From Chelonobacter sp050613185 (lineage in GTDB: Bacteria > Pseudomonadota > Gammaproteobacteria > Enterobacterales > Pasteurellaceae), in assembly GCF_050613185.1 (NCBI RefSeq), contig NZ_CP192511.1, positions 1,426,001 to 1,490,000 on the forward strand: 64,000 nt of DNA, in the 5' to 3' direction. Under the pieces are notes generated by a model. That model worked only from the letters and a program-made list of their open reading frames with translations, was not told the DNA's origin and did not search any database. Shown in pieces: positions 37,771 to 47,134 of the stretch; positions within the stretch are counted from its first letter, which is position 1, and the number at the start of each line of letters is the position of its first letter. Both the position numbers and the translations under genes were made by a program.

Positions 37771-39237
37771 ATGAAAAAAAACCGTTCTTTTTATATGTTT
37801 TCCACGCTGACGTTAGCGTTATCAAGCGGTTTAAGTGCGGTTGCCTATGCCGAAACCGTCACCCCCGAACAGTTGTCACGCATGGATCTGCCGGACGAGA
37901 AGATCCAAGTGGCGAAACCTGACTTGCCTAAACCGAAGGTGCAAGTGCCGGATAACCAATCGGCACAATCGGTCAGCATGACCAAAGAACAACTGGCGCA
38001 ATATCCGGAATTGATCACGCGTGCGTTGATTCCGGCAGTTATGCAGAATCATACCGAGGGCGTGCTGTTACTGTTGCCGTTGTATCAACGCCAAGCAAGC
38101 CAAGATCCGTTTTTGCTGACTTGGGCAAGTGCGGTGGCGGCGCGTGCCGAGGGCGATTATGCGCAAGCGATTCGATTATACCGCCAACTGTTCGCGCAAA
38201 ACCCGAACCTTATCCCGTTGCGTTACCAATTGGCACAGAGTCTGTTTTTAAATAACGATAATGAGGCGGCAAAAGATCAGTTTGAAAAGCTACGCAGCGA
38301 GCCGTTGGCACCGGACTTTTTGGCGCATATCAATCAATATTTGACCGCACTTAATAAACGCGATCAATGGTCATTCCAAGGCGGCTTGAGTTATTTAAAC
38401 GAACCGAATGTCAATAATGCCCCGAAAGCCGGCACAAAGATCGGAGAGTGGAGCGCATGGCAAAAGGAGGCGGCGGAGGGGGTAAGTTATAATCTGAGTG
38501 CCGATAAAAAATGGTCGCTGCAAGACGGCTTTTTTGCCAAATTCAGCTTATCGGGTTACGGGCGTTATTATTGGGATAACAAAAAATATAATGAATTGAA
38601 CGGACGTATCAGTGCGGGTTTGGGGTATCAAACGGCGCAAACCGAAATCAGCTTAATGCCGTTCACTGAACGGCGCTGGTACGGCGGCGGTTCTTCGGGC
38701 AGCGATTCGTTAAAGCAGTTTTCCCAAAATTCAGGGCTGCGTTTTGATCTCAGCCATTGGCTTGCGCCGCGTTGGCAGATTTCAACCGCACTTGAATATG
38801 GCGAACAGCGTTATGTCAGCCGTAAGCACCTAAACGGTAACAATTATTTATGGTCGAATACGCTGTTATTTATGCCAAACAGCAGTCAATACTGGTTTGT
38901 CGGGGCGGATTACAACCGTGATAATGCGCGCGATAAAAGCGACGCTTATACGCGGATTGGAACGCGGATCGGTTGGGGACAAGAGTGGTCGTGGGGCATT
39001 TCCAGCCGTGTGGCGTTGAATTATGCCGTACGCCGTTACAAGGCAAATACGCCGATTTTCAATCAATTACAGAAAAACAAAGAGTACGGCGCGCAAGCCA
39101 GCTTATGGCACCGCGATTGGCATATTTGGGGCGCCACCCCGCGTATTACCTGGGCTTACACCAAAGTGGACAGCAACAATGCGTTTTACCGCTACGATAA
39201 AAGCCGGGTGTATTTGGAAGTGAGTAAACGGTTTTAG
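37771..39237 (+). CDS. Surface lipoprotein assembly modifier (Slam, DUF560)
   Basis: A 488-residue outer-membrane protein. It has a signal peptide (residues 1 to about 27, ending in AVAYA), a periplasmic TPR-like domain (about 60-190, with ARAEGDYAQAIRLYRQLFAQNPN) and a C-terminal beta-barrel of about 14 strands (DUF560) ending in Phe. Slam proteins move surface lipoproteins such as transferrin- or haem-binding proteins to the cell exterior. The start at 37771 follows GAGAAG. Its nearest partner gene is only a fragment, so it may serve substrates encoded elsewhere or be an orphan. Confidence 0.9.
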   Translation: MKKNRSFYMFSTLTLALSSGLSAVAYAETVTPEQLSRMDLPDEKIQVAKPDLPKPKVQVPDNQSAQSVSMTKEQLAQYPELITRALIPAVMQNHTEGVLLLLPLYQRQASQDPFLLTWASAVAARAEGDYAQAIRLYRQLFAQNPNLIPLRYQLAQSLFLNNDNEAAKDQFEKLRSEPLAPDFLAHINQYLTALNKRDQWSFQGGLSYLNEPNVNNAPKAGTKIGEWSAWQKEAAEGVSYNLSADKKWSLQDGFFAKFSLSGYGRYYWDNKKYNELNGRISAGLGYQTAQTEISLMPFTERRWYGGGSSGSDSLKQFSQNSGLRFDLSHWLAPRWQISTALEYGEQRYVSRKHLNGNNYLWSNTLLFMPNSSQYWFVGADYNRDNARDKSDAYTRIGTRIGWGQEWSWGISSRVALNYAVRRYKANTPIFNQLQKNKEYGAQASLWHRDWHIWGATPRITWAYTKVDSNNAFYRYDKSRVYLEVSKRF

Positions 39238-39260
39238 ACCGCACTTGCTGCCGGGTTTAC

Positions 39261-39290
39261 AAATAGTCGTGTTTTGCCACGGCTATTTTT
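39261..39290 (+). terminator. Terminator after the Slam gene
   Basis: AAATAGTCGTG and CACGGCTATTT pair with one G-T and are followed by more T residues. It separates the Slam gene from proS. Confidence 0.85.
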
Positions 39291-39359
39291 GTTTTGAATA
39301 TACGGCGCCGGTGCTAGAATAGGCGCAATTTTATTAAAAAGTGAATAACAGGAAATTTC

Positions 39360-41066
39360 ATGCGTACATCAAACTACCTACTCTCCACCCTTAAAGAAAC
39401 ACCGAACAATGCGGAAGTGGTCAGCCACCAATTAATGCTGCGTGCCGGCATGATTCGCCCGTTGGCGTCGGGCTTGTATATTTGGACCCCGACCGGTTTA
39501 AAAGTGCTGCGTAAGGTGGAAAAAATCGTGCGTGAGGAGATGGACAAGAGTGGTGCGTTGGAAGTGTCAATGCCGGTGGTGCAGCCGGGCGATTTGTGGG
39601 TGGAGTCCGAACGTTGGGAACAATACGGACCCGAGCTGTTGCGTTTCACCGACCGTGGCGACCGCCCTTTTGTGTTAGGTCCGACCCACGAAGAAGTGAT
39701 CACCGATTTGGTGCGGCGCGAACTGACCTCGTATAAACAGTTGCCGATCAATCTGTATCAAATCCAAACCAAATTCCGTGACGAAGTGCGCCCGCGTTTC
39801 GGCGTGATGCGTGCGCGCGAATTTTTGATGAAAGACGCCTACTCTTTCCACCTGACCCAAGAGAGTTTGCAGCAGACTTATGACCTGATGTATCAAACCT
39901 ATAGCAATATTTTCACCCGTTTGGGGCTGGATTTTCGCGCGGTACAGGCGGACACCGGTTCGATCGGCGGCAGTGCCTCCCATGAATTTCAGGTGTTGGC
40001 GGCAAGCGGTGAGGACGATATCGTGTTTTCCACCGAATCGGATTATGCCGCCAATATCGAATTGGCCGAAGCGGTGGCGCTGGGCGAACGCGGCGAGCCG
40101 ACGGAAGAATTGCGTTTAGTCGATACGCCGAACTGCAAAACCATTGCCGCCTTAGTGGAGCAATTCGGTTTAGCGATTGAGAAAACCGTGAAAACCCTGA
40201 TTGTGCATGCGAGCGAACAGAGCGGTCATAAATTGGTGGCGTTGATGGTGCGTGGCGATCATGAACTGAACGAAGTCAAGGCCGAGAAATTGGCCGAAGT
40301 CGCCAGCCCGTTAGTGTTTGCCGACGAGGCGGAAATTCGCGCCGCACTTGGGGCAGGCGCGGGTTCATTAGGACCGATTAATTTGCCGATTCCGGTGATT
40401 ATTGACCGCACCGTTGCCAATATGAGCGATTTCGGCGCCGGGGCGAATATCGACGGTAAACACTATTTCGGCATTAACTGGCAGCGCGATCTGCCGCTGG
40501 CGCAAGTCGCCGATCTGCGCAATGTGGTCGAGGGCGACCCAAGCCCGTGCGGCAAAGGCACGCTGCAAATTAAACGCGGTATCGAAGTGGGGCATATCTT
40601 CCAACTGGGCGATAAATATTCGCAAGCGATGAACGCCACCGTGCAGGGCGAAGACGGTCGTCCGCAAGTGCTGACCATGGGTTGCTACGGTATCGGCGTG
40701 AGCCGTGTGGTTGCTGCGGCGATTGAACAAAACCACGACGAACGCGGGATCATGTGGCCGGCACAAATCGCGCCGTTCCAAGTGGCGATTGTGCCGATGA
40801 ATATGCACAAATCGGAAGCGGTGCGGCAGTACGCCGAAGAACTGTACCGCACTTTGCAGCAGCAAGGCGTAGACGTGATTTTTGACGACCGCAAAGAGCG
40901 CCCGGGCGTGATGTTTGCCGATATGGAATTAATCGGCGTGCCGCACACCATTGTGATCGGCGAGAAAAACCTGCTTAACGGCGAAGTGGAATACAAAAAC
41001 CGTTACAGCGGTGAGAAACAGATGATCGCCAAAGCACAGGTATTGGATTTTCTTGCGCAGTGTTAA
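39360..41066 (+). CDS. proS: Prolyl-tRNA synthetase (bacterial type)
   Basis: A 568-residue class II synthetase that charges tRNA-Pro. Motif 1 region is SGLYIWTPTGLKVLRKVEKIVREEM, motif 2 is KFRDEVRPRFGVMRAREFLMKDAYSF, and motif 3 is GCYGIGVSRVVAAAIEQ. Between motifs 2 and 3 the editing INS domain (about residues 225-405) is present, so this is the usual bacterial form that removes mischarged alanine. The C-terminal anticodon-binding domain follows. AGGAAA precedes the ATG. Complete and essential. Confidence 0.98.
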   Translation: MRTSNYLLSTLKETPNNAEVVSHQLMLRAGMIRPLASGLYIWTPTGLKVLRKVEKIVREEMDKSGALEVSMPVVQPGDLWVESERWEQYGPELLRFTDRGDRPFVLGPTHEEVITDLVRRELTSYKQLPINLYQIQTKFRDEVRPRFGVMRAREFLMKDAYSFHLTQESLQQTYDLMYQTYSNIFTRLGLDFRAVQADTGSIGGSASHEFQVLAASGEDDIVFSTESDYAANIELAEAVALGERGEPTEELRLVDTPNCKTIAALVEQFGLAIEKTVKTLIVHASEQSGHKLVALMVRGDHELNEVKAEKLAEVASPLVFADEAEIRAALGAGAGSLGPINLPIPVIIDRTVANMSDFGAGANIDGKHYFGINWQRDLPLAQVADLRNVVEGDPSPCGKGTLQIKRGIEVGHIFQLGDKYSQAMNATVQGEDGRPQVLTMGCYGIGVSRVVAAAIEQNHDERGIMWPAQIAPFQVAIVPMNMHKSEAVRQYAEELYRTLQQQGVDVIFDDRKERPGVMFADMELIGVPHTIVIGEKNLLNGEVEYKNRYSGEKQMIAKAQVLDFLAQC

Positions 41067-41092
41067 CACGCTGCCGCAAGCATGATTTTGAT

Positions 41093-41119
41093 GAGCCGGC
41101 GATAACCGGCTCTTTTTTT
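41093..41119 (+). terminator. Terminator after proS
   Basis: GAGCCGG and CCGGCTC form a seven-pair stem around CGATAA, with a run of seven T following. 41120-41338 carries no convincing gene; an uptake signal lies near 41300. Confidence 0.92.
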
Positions 41120-41338
41120 GTGCGAAGATTGCATTGTGTAAAAAATGAGCATGAGGATAAGCCGGGTTGTGAGAACGTTTTTATTTACTTTCTATTAGTC
41201 AATTGCAACGGGCGTTATATGATTCGAATGCCTAATCTGGAGGCTGAAATTCAGCGTTAAGCGAATTACCTCGAAAATCCGCGGAAATCCTTTATAATGA
41301 CCGCACTTTGATTCACTCAAATACGAGGATATGGGCGG

Positions 41339-41770
41339 ATGTCATTATGGCAACTGTTATTTGCCTTTAAAGGGCGTTTAAACCGTGTTGGGTTTTGGCA
41401 AGGATTCGGGATCTGCTTTGCCGTATTGTTACTGCTGGCTAATGCGCTGCCAATGCAACAACTGTTCCAACAAACGCCGACCGCACTTTTGGCTTCCGCC
41501 TTATTGTTGCTGGTGGGCTGGTGCTTTTTGGCCGTGGTGGTGAAACGTTTGCACGACCGTGGGCGCAGTGGAAGTGCGGTGACGATCATCATTTTTCCCG
41601 TGCTGTGCTATGTTATCGCCAATTATAGCGAAGGTATGATGGCGTGGGCGTTGGGCAAATTTTTACCGCTGTTTTTCGCAGTGTTGCTGTCATTGGACTG
41701 GGGTGTTTTTCGCGGACAAGCCGAAGCAAACCGTTACGGCGAACGAGGATTGGCGTTAAAGCTGAAATAA
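41339..41770 (+). CDS. DUF805-family inner-membrane protein
   Basis: A 143-residue protein with four predicted membrane segments. The family marks are FAFKGRLNRVGFW at the start and VVVKRLHDRGRSG in the middle. DUF805 proteins are small inner-membrane proteins of unknown function. It lies three bases before a lipoprotein gene and may form an operon with it and engB. Two uptake signal copies lie in the gene (about 41479 and 41572). Confidence 0.85.
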   Translation: MSLWQLLFAFKGRLNRVGFWQGFGICFAVLLLLANALPMQQLFQQTPTALLASALLLLVGWCFLAVVVKRLHDRGRSGSAVTIIIFPVLCYVIANYSEGMMAWALGKFLPLFFAVLLSLDWGVFRGQAEANRYGERGLALKLK

Positions 41771-41773
41771 AAT

Positions 41774-42355
41774 ATGCCGAAAAAACAAATTGTTATCTTA
41801 ATATGTGCTGTTTTGTCAGCGGCTTGCAGCAGCCCGAACCGCAGTTTGTCGTTTTTTGATCCGCAAGGTCAGATCCGGCAGATGACATTTTCGACATCGG
41901 CAGACAGCCAGCAGCCTGCGGTGACGATCGGCGACCGCACTTTGTTGTTGCAGCAGCTGGAAGAACGCAAGCTGTTGTTGGCGTTGAACCGGCAGGATCA
42001 GCCGCTCAGTCGGCATATCCGACATGATATCCGTGAGTTGGAACTGTATGAATTGGGGCAGGGCGGTTTTGTCGATGTTTATCGGCTGCGCAGCGAGGAC
42101 ATTTGCCGCCGTTTTATGCGTAATCAATCGCTGAACGTTGCTCATGCAGTGACTTTTTATCAGCAAAATCCGCAGGGACAGCCGCGTATGTTCGGCGTGA
42201 TCTCGGATTTTCCCCTCAATTATAAACAAGCGCCGATCAAGCCGAATGCCATACGAACCATACCCGACGGCGCACAGGATTATACGGAGTTGGTACAGGG
42301 CAGCGCCCGTAAGATCCACTCATTTTTAGACAATGTGATTTGTCACCAACATTAG
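41774..42355 (+). CDS. Putative lipoprotein of unknown function
   Basis: A 193-residue protein with a lipoprotein signal: a hydrophobic stretch (IVILICAVLSAAC) and a lipobox LSAAC with C18 as the lipid site. The residue after the Cys is Ser, which suggests the outer membrane. No known domain is recognised in the rest; it is mixed alpha and beta with RHIRHDIRELELYELG in the centre. Gene order DUF805-lipoprotein-engB with short gaps suggests joint transcription. Confidence 0.75.
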   Translation: MPKKQIVILICAVLSAACSSPNRSLSFFDPQGQIRQMTFSTSADSQQPAVTIGDRTLLLQQLEERKLLLALNRQDQPLSRHIRHDIRELELYELGQGGFVDVYRLRSEDICRRFMRNQSLNVAHAVTFYQQNPQGQPRMFGVISDFPLNYKQAPIKPNAIRTIPDGAQDYTELVQGSARKIHSFLDNVICHQH

Positions 42356-42365
42356 GAATAACAGC

Positions 42366-42989
42366 GTGTCAGAAATTAAATTGAATTATCATAAAACCCA
42401 TTTTTTAACCAGTGCGCCGGACATCCGCCATATGCCGTCAGACGAGGGCATTGAGATCGCCTTTGCCGGGCGCTCCAACGCCGGAAAATCGACCGCACTT
42501 AACAGCCTGACCAACCAAAAAAGTCTGGCGCGCACCTCGAAAACCCCGGGGCGCACACAGTTAATCAACCTGTTTGAAGTGGAAGAACAGTGTAAAATCG
42601 TCGATTTGCCCGGTTACGGCTACGCCGCCGTGCCGGAACAGATGAAAATCAAATGGCAACAGGCGCTGGGCGAATACCTGCAAAAACGCGAATGTTTGGG
42701 CGGCGTAGTGATCTTAATGGATATCCGCCACCCGTTAAAAGATTTGGATCAACAGATGATCGAATGGGCGGTCGCCTCGCAATTACCGCTCTTGCTGTTG
42801 CTGACCAAAGCCGACAAACTCAGCCAAAGCGCGCGCAGCAAACAAGTCAAACTGGTGCGCGAAGCGATCCTGCCGTTTCAGGGCGATATTCAAGTCGAGG
42901 CTTTCTCGGCATTAAACAAAATCGGCATTGATAAACTGGCGGCAAAACTGGACGGCTGGTTTGCGCCGAATTTTGCAGCGGCAGAATAA
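42366..42989 (+). CDS. engB: Ribosome biogenesis GTPase EngB (YihA/YsxC)
   Basis: A 207-residue TRAFAC GTPase needed for large ribosomal subunit assembly. All G motifs are present: G1 GRSNAGKST, G2 around TPGRTQLIN, G3 DLPGYGYA, G4 LTKAD and G5 SALN. It starts with GTG at 42366, ten bases after the lipoprotein gene, with AGGAATA in front. An internal uptake signal is seen at about 42492. Complete. Confidence 0.96.
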   Translation: MSEIKLNYHKTHFLTSAPDIRHMPSDEGIEIAFAGRSNAGKSTALNSLTNQKSLARTSKTPGRTQLINLFEVEEQCKIVDLPGYGYAAVPEQMKIKWQQALGEYLQKRECLGGVVILMDIRHPLKDLDQQMIEWAVASQLPLLLLLTKADKLSQSARSKQVKLVREAILPFQGDIQVEAFSALNKIGIDKLAAKLDGWFAPNFAAAE

Positions 42990-43012
42990 TGCAGATTTCT
43001 TAACAGTATATG

Positions 43013-43048
43013 AAAACGGTAGTTTAATCAGTTAAGCTACCGTTTTTT
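43013..43048 (+). terminator. Terminator after engB
   Basis: AAAACGGTAG and CTACCGTTTT pair around a short inner stem TTAA/TTAA, followed by T residues. Confidence 0.9.
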
Positions 43049-43083
43049 ATTATACAAATAAAAGCATATTCGCTATTTTTGAT

Positions 43084-43104
43084 TTTTGCGATCCGGATCG
43101 CAAA
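43084..43104 (+). promoter_or_regulatory. CRP-S (Sxy-dependent CRP) site upstream of comM
   Basis: The core TGCGATCCGGATCGCA (43087-43102), flanked by T and A residues, is a near-perfect CRP-S palindrome with the TGCGA/TCGCA half-sites that distinguish it from ordinary CRP sites (TGTGA/TCACA). It is 77 bases before the chosen comM start. It predicts induction of comM during competence by CRP plus Sxy, whose gene is at 12692. Confidence 0.88.
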
Positions 43105-43181
43105 CATTTTGCCCGCCACTTCCTTTCCCACCGCACTTTTTATATTTTCACGGCACTTTTATGTTTACTGTGGAAGAAAAA

Positions 43182-44717
43182 ATGTCATTAGCGATAGTTT
43201 ACAGCCGCGCCTGTATCGGGGTGCAAGCACCGTTGGTTACGATTGAAGTGCATATGAGCCGCGGCAAGCCCGGTTTAACGCTGGTTGGCTTGCCGGAAAC
43301 CGCGGTGAAAGAGGCGCGCGATCGGGTGCGCAGCGCACTGATTAATGCGCGCTTTGAGTATCCGATGGCACGGGTTACGATTAACCTTGCGCCCGCCGAT
43401 TTGCCGAAAGAGGGCGGACGCTACGATCTGGCGATTGCCTTGGGAATGCTGGCGGCGTCGGGGCAGATTTCAGCGGAAAAATTGGCACAATATGAATTTT
43501 TGGGCGAACTGGCATTAACCGGCGAATTGCGCGGCACGCAGGGCGTGATTCCGGCGGTGATTGAAGCCAAAAAACAGAAGCGCAAGCTGATTATTGCCAA
43601 TGAAAACGCCGAGCAAGCGGGTTTATTGAGCGAACACGAAACCTATTTTGCCGAATCGTTGTTGCAGGTGGCGGCGTTTTTGCAAGGACAAGACGAATTA
43701 CCGCTGGCGCAGATGACGGACTTTCCCAAACCGGATTTTTCTGCGCCCAACCGTTGCTTAACCGATATTATCGGGCAGCAACACGCCAAACGAGCCCTAA
43801 CCATTGCCGCCGCCGGACAACATAACCTACTGTTTTTAGGGCCGCCGGGCACAGGCAAAACCATGCTTGCCAGCCGTTTGACCGCACTTTTGCCGGAAAT
43901 GAACGATCAAGAAGCGATTGAAACCGCCGCCGTTGCCAGTTTGGTGCAAACCCGTCTGAACAGTTATGCCTGGCGACAGCGTCCGTTTCGCACGCCGCAC
44001 CATAGCGCGTCGTTAGCGGCGCTGGTCGGCGGTGGTTCGAATCCACGCCCGGGAGAAATTTCATTGGCGCATAACGGTGTGCTGTTTTTAGACGAACTGC
44101 CGGAATTTGAGCGCAAAGTATTGGACGCCTTGCGCGAACCGTTGGAATCGGGCGAGATTATTATTTCACGCGCCAATGCCAAAGTTTGGTTTCCGGCAAA
44201 ATTTCAACTGATTGCGGCGATGAATCCCAGCCCGACCGGGCATTATCAGGGGGTACATAACCGCACTTCGCTGCAGCAAGTCATGCGTTATCTGAATCGC
44301 TTATCCGGTCCGTTTCTCGATCGTTTTGATTTATCAATTGAAGTGCCATTGCTGCCCGCCGGCAGCCTGCAACAACAAGGTGATCGCGGTGAAACCAGTG
44401 AACAAGTGCGGTCTAAGGTGGTGGCGGTACGGCAAAAACAGCTGGCACGCAGCGGCGTGATTAATGCGCACCTCAGCGGTAAACTGTTAGATCAACATTG
44501 CCGTTTAAGCAGTGATGATGCCGCTTTTTTAGAGAATGCGTTGTTGCGTTTGGGCTTATCGGTGCGCGCCTATCATCGGATTTTAAAAGTATCGCGCACC
44601 ATCGCCGATCTCGATAGCTGCGAAAATATTCAACGGCAGCATATCAGCGAAGCCTTAGGTTACCGCGCAATGGATCGTTTACTGGCACGTTTAGGCAAAG
44701 AAAATTCCGCCGGATAA
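43182..44717 (+). CDS. comM: Competence helicase ComM (YifB, magnesium chelatase-like)
   Basis: A 511-residue AAA+ ATPase, near the 509 of H. influenzae ComM. It has an N-terminal Lon-like fold (MSLAIVYSRACIGVQAPLVTIEVH), Walker A GPPGTGKT at 220-227, Walker B FLDELPEF, and the C-terminal chelatase-like domain. ComM is a hexameric helicase that drives branch migration when incoming DNA is integrated in natural transformation. The start at 43182 has GGAAGA upstream and matches the family start; an open frame extends 32 codons further. It has a CRP-S promoter. Confidence 0.95.
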   Translation: MSLAIVYSRACIGVQAPLVTIEVHMSRGKPGLTLVGLPETAVKEARDRVRSALINARFEYPMARVTINLAPADLPKEGGRYDLAIALGMLAASGQISAEKLAQYEFLGELALTGELRGTQGVIPAVIEAKKQKRKLIIANENAEQAGLLSEHETYFAESLLQVAAFLQGQDELPLAQMTDFPKPDFSAPNRCLTDIIGQQHAKRALTIAAAGQHNLLFLGPPGTGKTMLASRLTALLPEMNDQEAIETAAVASLVQTRLNSYAWRQRPFRTPHHSASLAALVGGGSNPRPGEISLAHNGVLFLDELPEFERKVLDALREPLESGEIIISRANAKVWFPAKFQLIAAMNPSPTGHYQGVHNRTSLQQVMRYLNRLSGPFLDRFDLSIEVPLLPAGSLQQQGDRGETSEQVRSKVVAVRQKQLARSGVINAHLSGKLLDQHCRLSSDDAAFLENALLRLGLSVRAYHRILKVSRTIADLDSCENIQRQHISEALGYRAMDRLLARLGKENSAG

Positions 44718-44832
44718 TATCGCGATTGATGAGGAAAACCGCACTTTGGCGCGGAAAACGGTTTAAATCCTATTCATCTTGTTTAAAAAGCAATCGAACA
44801 ATGAAAAATTGTGATTTTTTTGCAAAAAATAC

Positions 44833-44860
44833 TTGTCAGGGAAATTTATATCCCTATAAT
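44833..44860 (+). promoter_or_regulatory. Promoter of the tRNA-tuf operon
   Basis: TTGTCA (44833-44838) and TATAAT (44855-44860), 16 bases apart, followed by ACGCCTC, lie 20 bases before the first tRNA. Confidence 0.87.
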
Positions 44861-44880
44861 ACGCCTCACTTGTTTGCGTC

Positions 44881-44956
<76 letters not shown>

Positions 44957-44973
44957 TTAGACAAGTATCGTGT

Positions 44974-45058
44974 GGAGGGATTCCCGAGCGGCCAAAGGGA
45001 GCAGACTGTAAATCTGCCGGCTCAGCCTTCGAAGGTTCGAATCCTTCTCCCTCCACCA
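44974..45058 (+). tRNA. tRNA-Tyr (anticodon GTA)
   Basis: An 85-base class II tRNA from GGAGGGATTCCCGAGCGGCC to CCCTCCACCA. The anticodon loop ACTGTAAAT reads GTA, and a long variable arm is present. Confidence 0.97.
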
Positions 45059-45102
45059 TTTTCAAATTCTAAAACCAAATGATTGGGGTAGATGAATAAG
45101 AA

Positions 45103-45178
<76 letters not shown>

Positions 45179-45181
45179 AGC

Positions 45182-45257
45182 GCTGATATAGCTCAGTTGG
45201 TAGAGCACACCCTTGGTAAGGGTGAGGTCGGCAGTTCGAATCTGCCTATCAGCACCA
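45182..45257 (+). tRNA. tRNA-Thr (anticodon GGT)
   Basis: A 76-base tRNA from GCTGATATAGCTCAGTTGG to ATCAGCACCA. The anticodon loop CCTTGGTAA reads GGT. It is the last tRNA before tuf, as in the E. coli thrU-tyrU-glyT-thrT-tufB group. Confidence 0.97.
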
Positions 45258-45360
45258 CTCTTTTCTTATTACTTCCATCATTTTAGTTGAAATCAATTTC
45301 TACATTAGGTTAATGTGGTAACTGAACCATCGATAACCGTGTTTGTTTAGAGGGACTAAA

Positions 45361-46545
45361 ATGTCTAAAGAAAAATTTGAACGTACAAAACCGCACGTTA
45401 ACGTGGGAACAATCGGCCACGTTGACCATGGTAAAACAACCTTAACCGCTGCAATCACAACCGTATTGGCGAAAACCTACGGCGGTGCTGCGCGTGCCTT
45501 CGATCAAATCGATAACGCGCCGGAAGAAAAAGCACGCGGTATCACCATCAACACCTCACACGTTGAATACGACACCCCTACCCGCCACTATGCGCACGTT
45601 GACTGCCCGGGACACGCCGACTATGTGAAAAACATGATCACCGGTGCGGCGCAAATGGACGGCGCGATCTTGGTTGTTGCGGCAACTGACGGTCCAATGC
45701 CACAAACTCGTGAACACATCCTGTTGGGTCGCCAAGTAGGCGTGCCTTACATCATCGTATTCTTAAACAAATGCGACATGGTTGATGACGAAGAGTTGTT
45801 GGAACTGGTTGAAATGGAAGTGCGTGAGCTTCTGTCTCAATACGATTTCCCGGGCGACGATACTCCAATCGTACGCGGTTCTGCGCTGAAAGCGTTGGAA
45901 GGCGACGCTGAGTGGGAAGCGAAAATCATCGAATTGGCAGAGCACTTGGATACTTACATCCCTGAGCCGGAGCGTGCGATCGACCAACCGTTCTTGTTAC
46001 CAATCGAAGACGTGTTCTCCATTTCCGGCCGTGGTACGGTAGTTACCGGTCGTGTTGAGCGCGGTATCGTACGTACCGGTGACGAAGTTGAAATCGTCGG
46101 TATCAAAGACACCACCAAAACCACCGTTACCGGTGTCGAAATGTTCCGTAAACTGTTAGACGAAGGTCGTGCGGGTGAGAACATCGGTGCGTTGTTGCGT
46201 GGTACCAAACGTGAAGAAATCGAACGTGGCCAAGTCTTGGCGAAACCGGGTTCAATCACTCCGCACACTGACTTCGAATCAGAAGTGTACGTATTGTCTA
46301 AAGATGAAGGCGGTCGTCATACTCCGTTCTTCAAAGGCTACCGTCCGCAATTCTATTTCCGTACCACAGACGTAACCGGTACAATCGAGTTACCGGAAGG
46401 CGTGGAAATGGTAATGCCTGGCGACAACATCAAAATGGTTGTCAGCCTGATTCACCCGATTGCGATGGACCAAGGCTTACGCTTTGCGATTCGCGAAGGT
46501 GGTCGTACCGTTGGTGCGGGCGTTGTGGCGAAAATCATCAAATAA
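45361..46545 (+). CDS. tuf: Translation elongation factor Tu
   Basis: A 394-residue EF-Tu, the GTPase that brings aminoacyl-tRNA to the ribosome. G1 is GHVDHGKT, G3 DCPGHAD, G4 NKCD. The start MSKEKFERTKPHVNVGTIGH at 45361 has GAGGGA in front; an open frame extends six codons upstream but is not used in relatives. It shares a transcript with the four upstream tRNAs, the tufB arrangement. No secE or nusG follows. Codon use is strongly biased, as expected of a highly expressed gene. Confidence 0.98.
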   Translation: MSKEKFERTKPHVNVGTIGHVDHGKTTLTAAITTVLAKTYGGAARAFDQIDNAPEEKARGITINTSHVEYDTPTRHYAHVDCPGHADYVKNMITGAAQMDGAILVVAATDGPMPQTREHILLGRQVGVPYIIVFLNKCDMVDDEELLELVEMEVRELLSQYDFPGDDTPIVRGSALKALEGDAEWEAKIIELAEHLDTYIPEPERAIDQPFLLPIEDVFSISGRGTVVTGRVERGIVRTGDEVEIVGIKDTTKTTVTGVEMFRKLLDEGRAGENIGALLRGTKREEIERGQVLAKPGSITPHTDFESEVYVLSKDEGGRHTPFFKGYRPQFYFRTTDVTGTIELPEGVEMVMPGDNIKMVVSLIHPIAMDQGLRFAIREGGRTVGAGVVAKIIK

Positions 46546-46570
46546 TTGATTTTTAAGCAATAATCTAAGA

Positions 46571-46596
46571 GGGTGAACATCATGTTCACCCTTTTT
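46571..46596 (+). terminator. Terminator after tuf
   Basis: GGGTGAACAT and ATGTTCACCC form a ten-pair inverted repeat with one base between (the hairpin loop takes the inner bases), followed by five T residues. Confidence 0.92.
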
Positions 46597-46630
46597 GCTA
46601 TCCGGATTATAGATAAATAAAGGATTTGTA

Positions 46631-47119
46631 ATGCTGCCGATTAAACTGTTTTATGCGCTATTGATTCTACTGGTTTTATTGCCATTATTGGTTTTCCGCT
46701 TCAGTCGTTATAAAAATTCACTCAAAATCAACCGCACTTTAGCATTAGGATTGGCGGTATTGGCAGCGGTGTTATGGGGCATGGCAAATCAGTTGCTGGT
46801 GGTGACCGATGATAACCAAGTTACGGAATACGCCTTATTTATACCACAGCAATATCAATTAGATAATCAACAGCAACTTGACGTGCCATACCAATTCGGT
46901 TGGCGTAATGCCAGTGTAATCAATAACGGCAACATTCCGCTGATCTATGAAACGGTCAAATACGGTTCTTCTGACGTGAAGACGGAGGTGCGCGGTATTT
47001 TTCCTTATTCGATAGCCAAAGCGCTCCCGGAACCGATTAACTATACTTTTAGCGAACCGCCAAGTGCGGTACGCCTAACATTCGTCGGATCGGATTTAAG
47101 AGGTTGGATACATCGTTAA
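46631..47119 (+). CDS. Hypothetical membrane-anchored protein
   Basis: A 162-residue protein I do not recognise. It has two N-terminal membrane segments (about 3-23 and 37-57, LGLAVLAAVLWGMANQLLVV) and a hydrophilic C-terminal part of about 100 residues, probably periplasmic. The start follows AAGGA. It stands alone between the tuf terminator and the convergent dehydrogenase gene. Uptake signals lie at its end (about 47060 and 47118). Confidence 0.65.
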   Translation: MLPIKLFYALLILLVLLPLLVFRFSRYKNSLKINRTLALGLAVLAAVLWGMANQLLVVTDDNQVTEYALFIPQQYQLDNQQQLDVPYQFGWRNASVINNGNIPLIYETVKYGSSDVKTEVRGIFPYSIAKALPEPINYTFSEPPSAVRLTFVGSDLRGWIHR

Positions 47120-47134
47120 AGTGCGGTTAGCCGA

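Noticed and set aside
41060..41260. A 66-codon frame starting at the end of proS
   Set aside because: It runs through the proS terminator hairpin and has no recognisable features. Judged non-coding.
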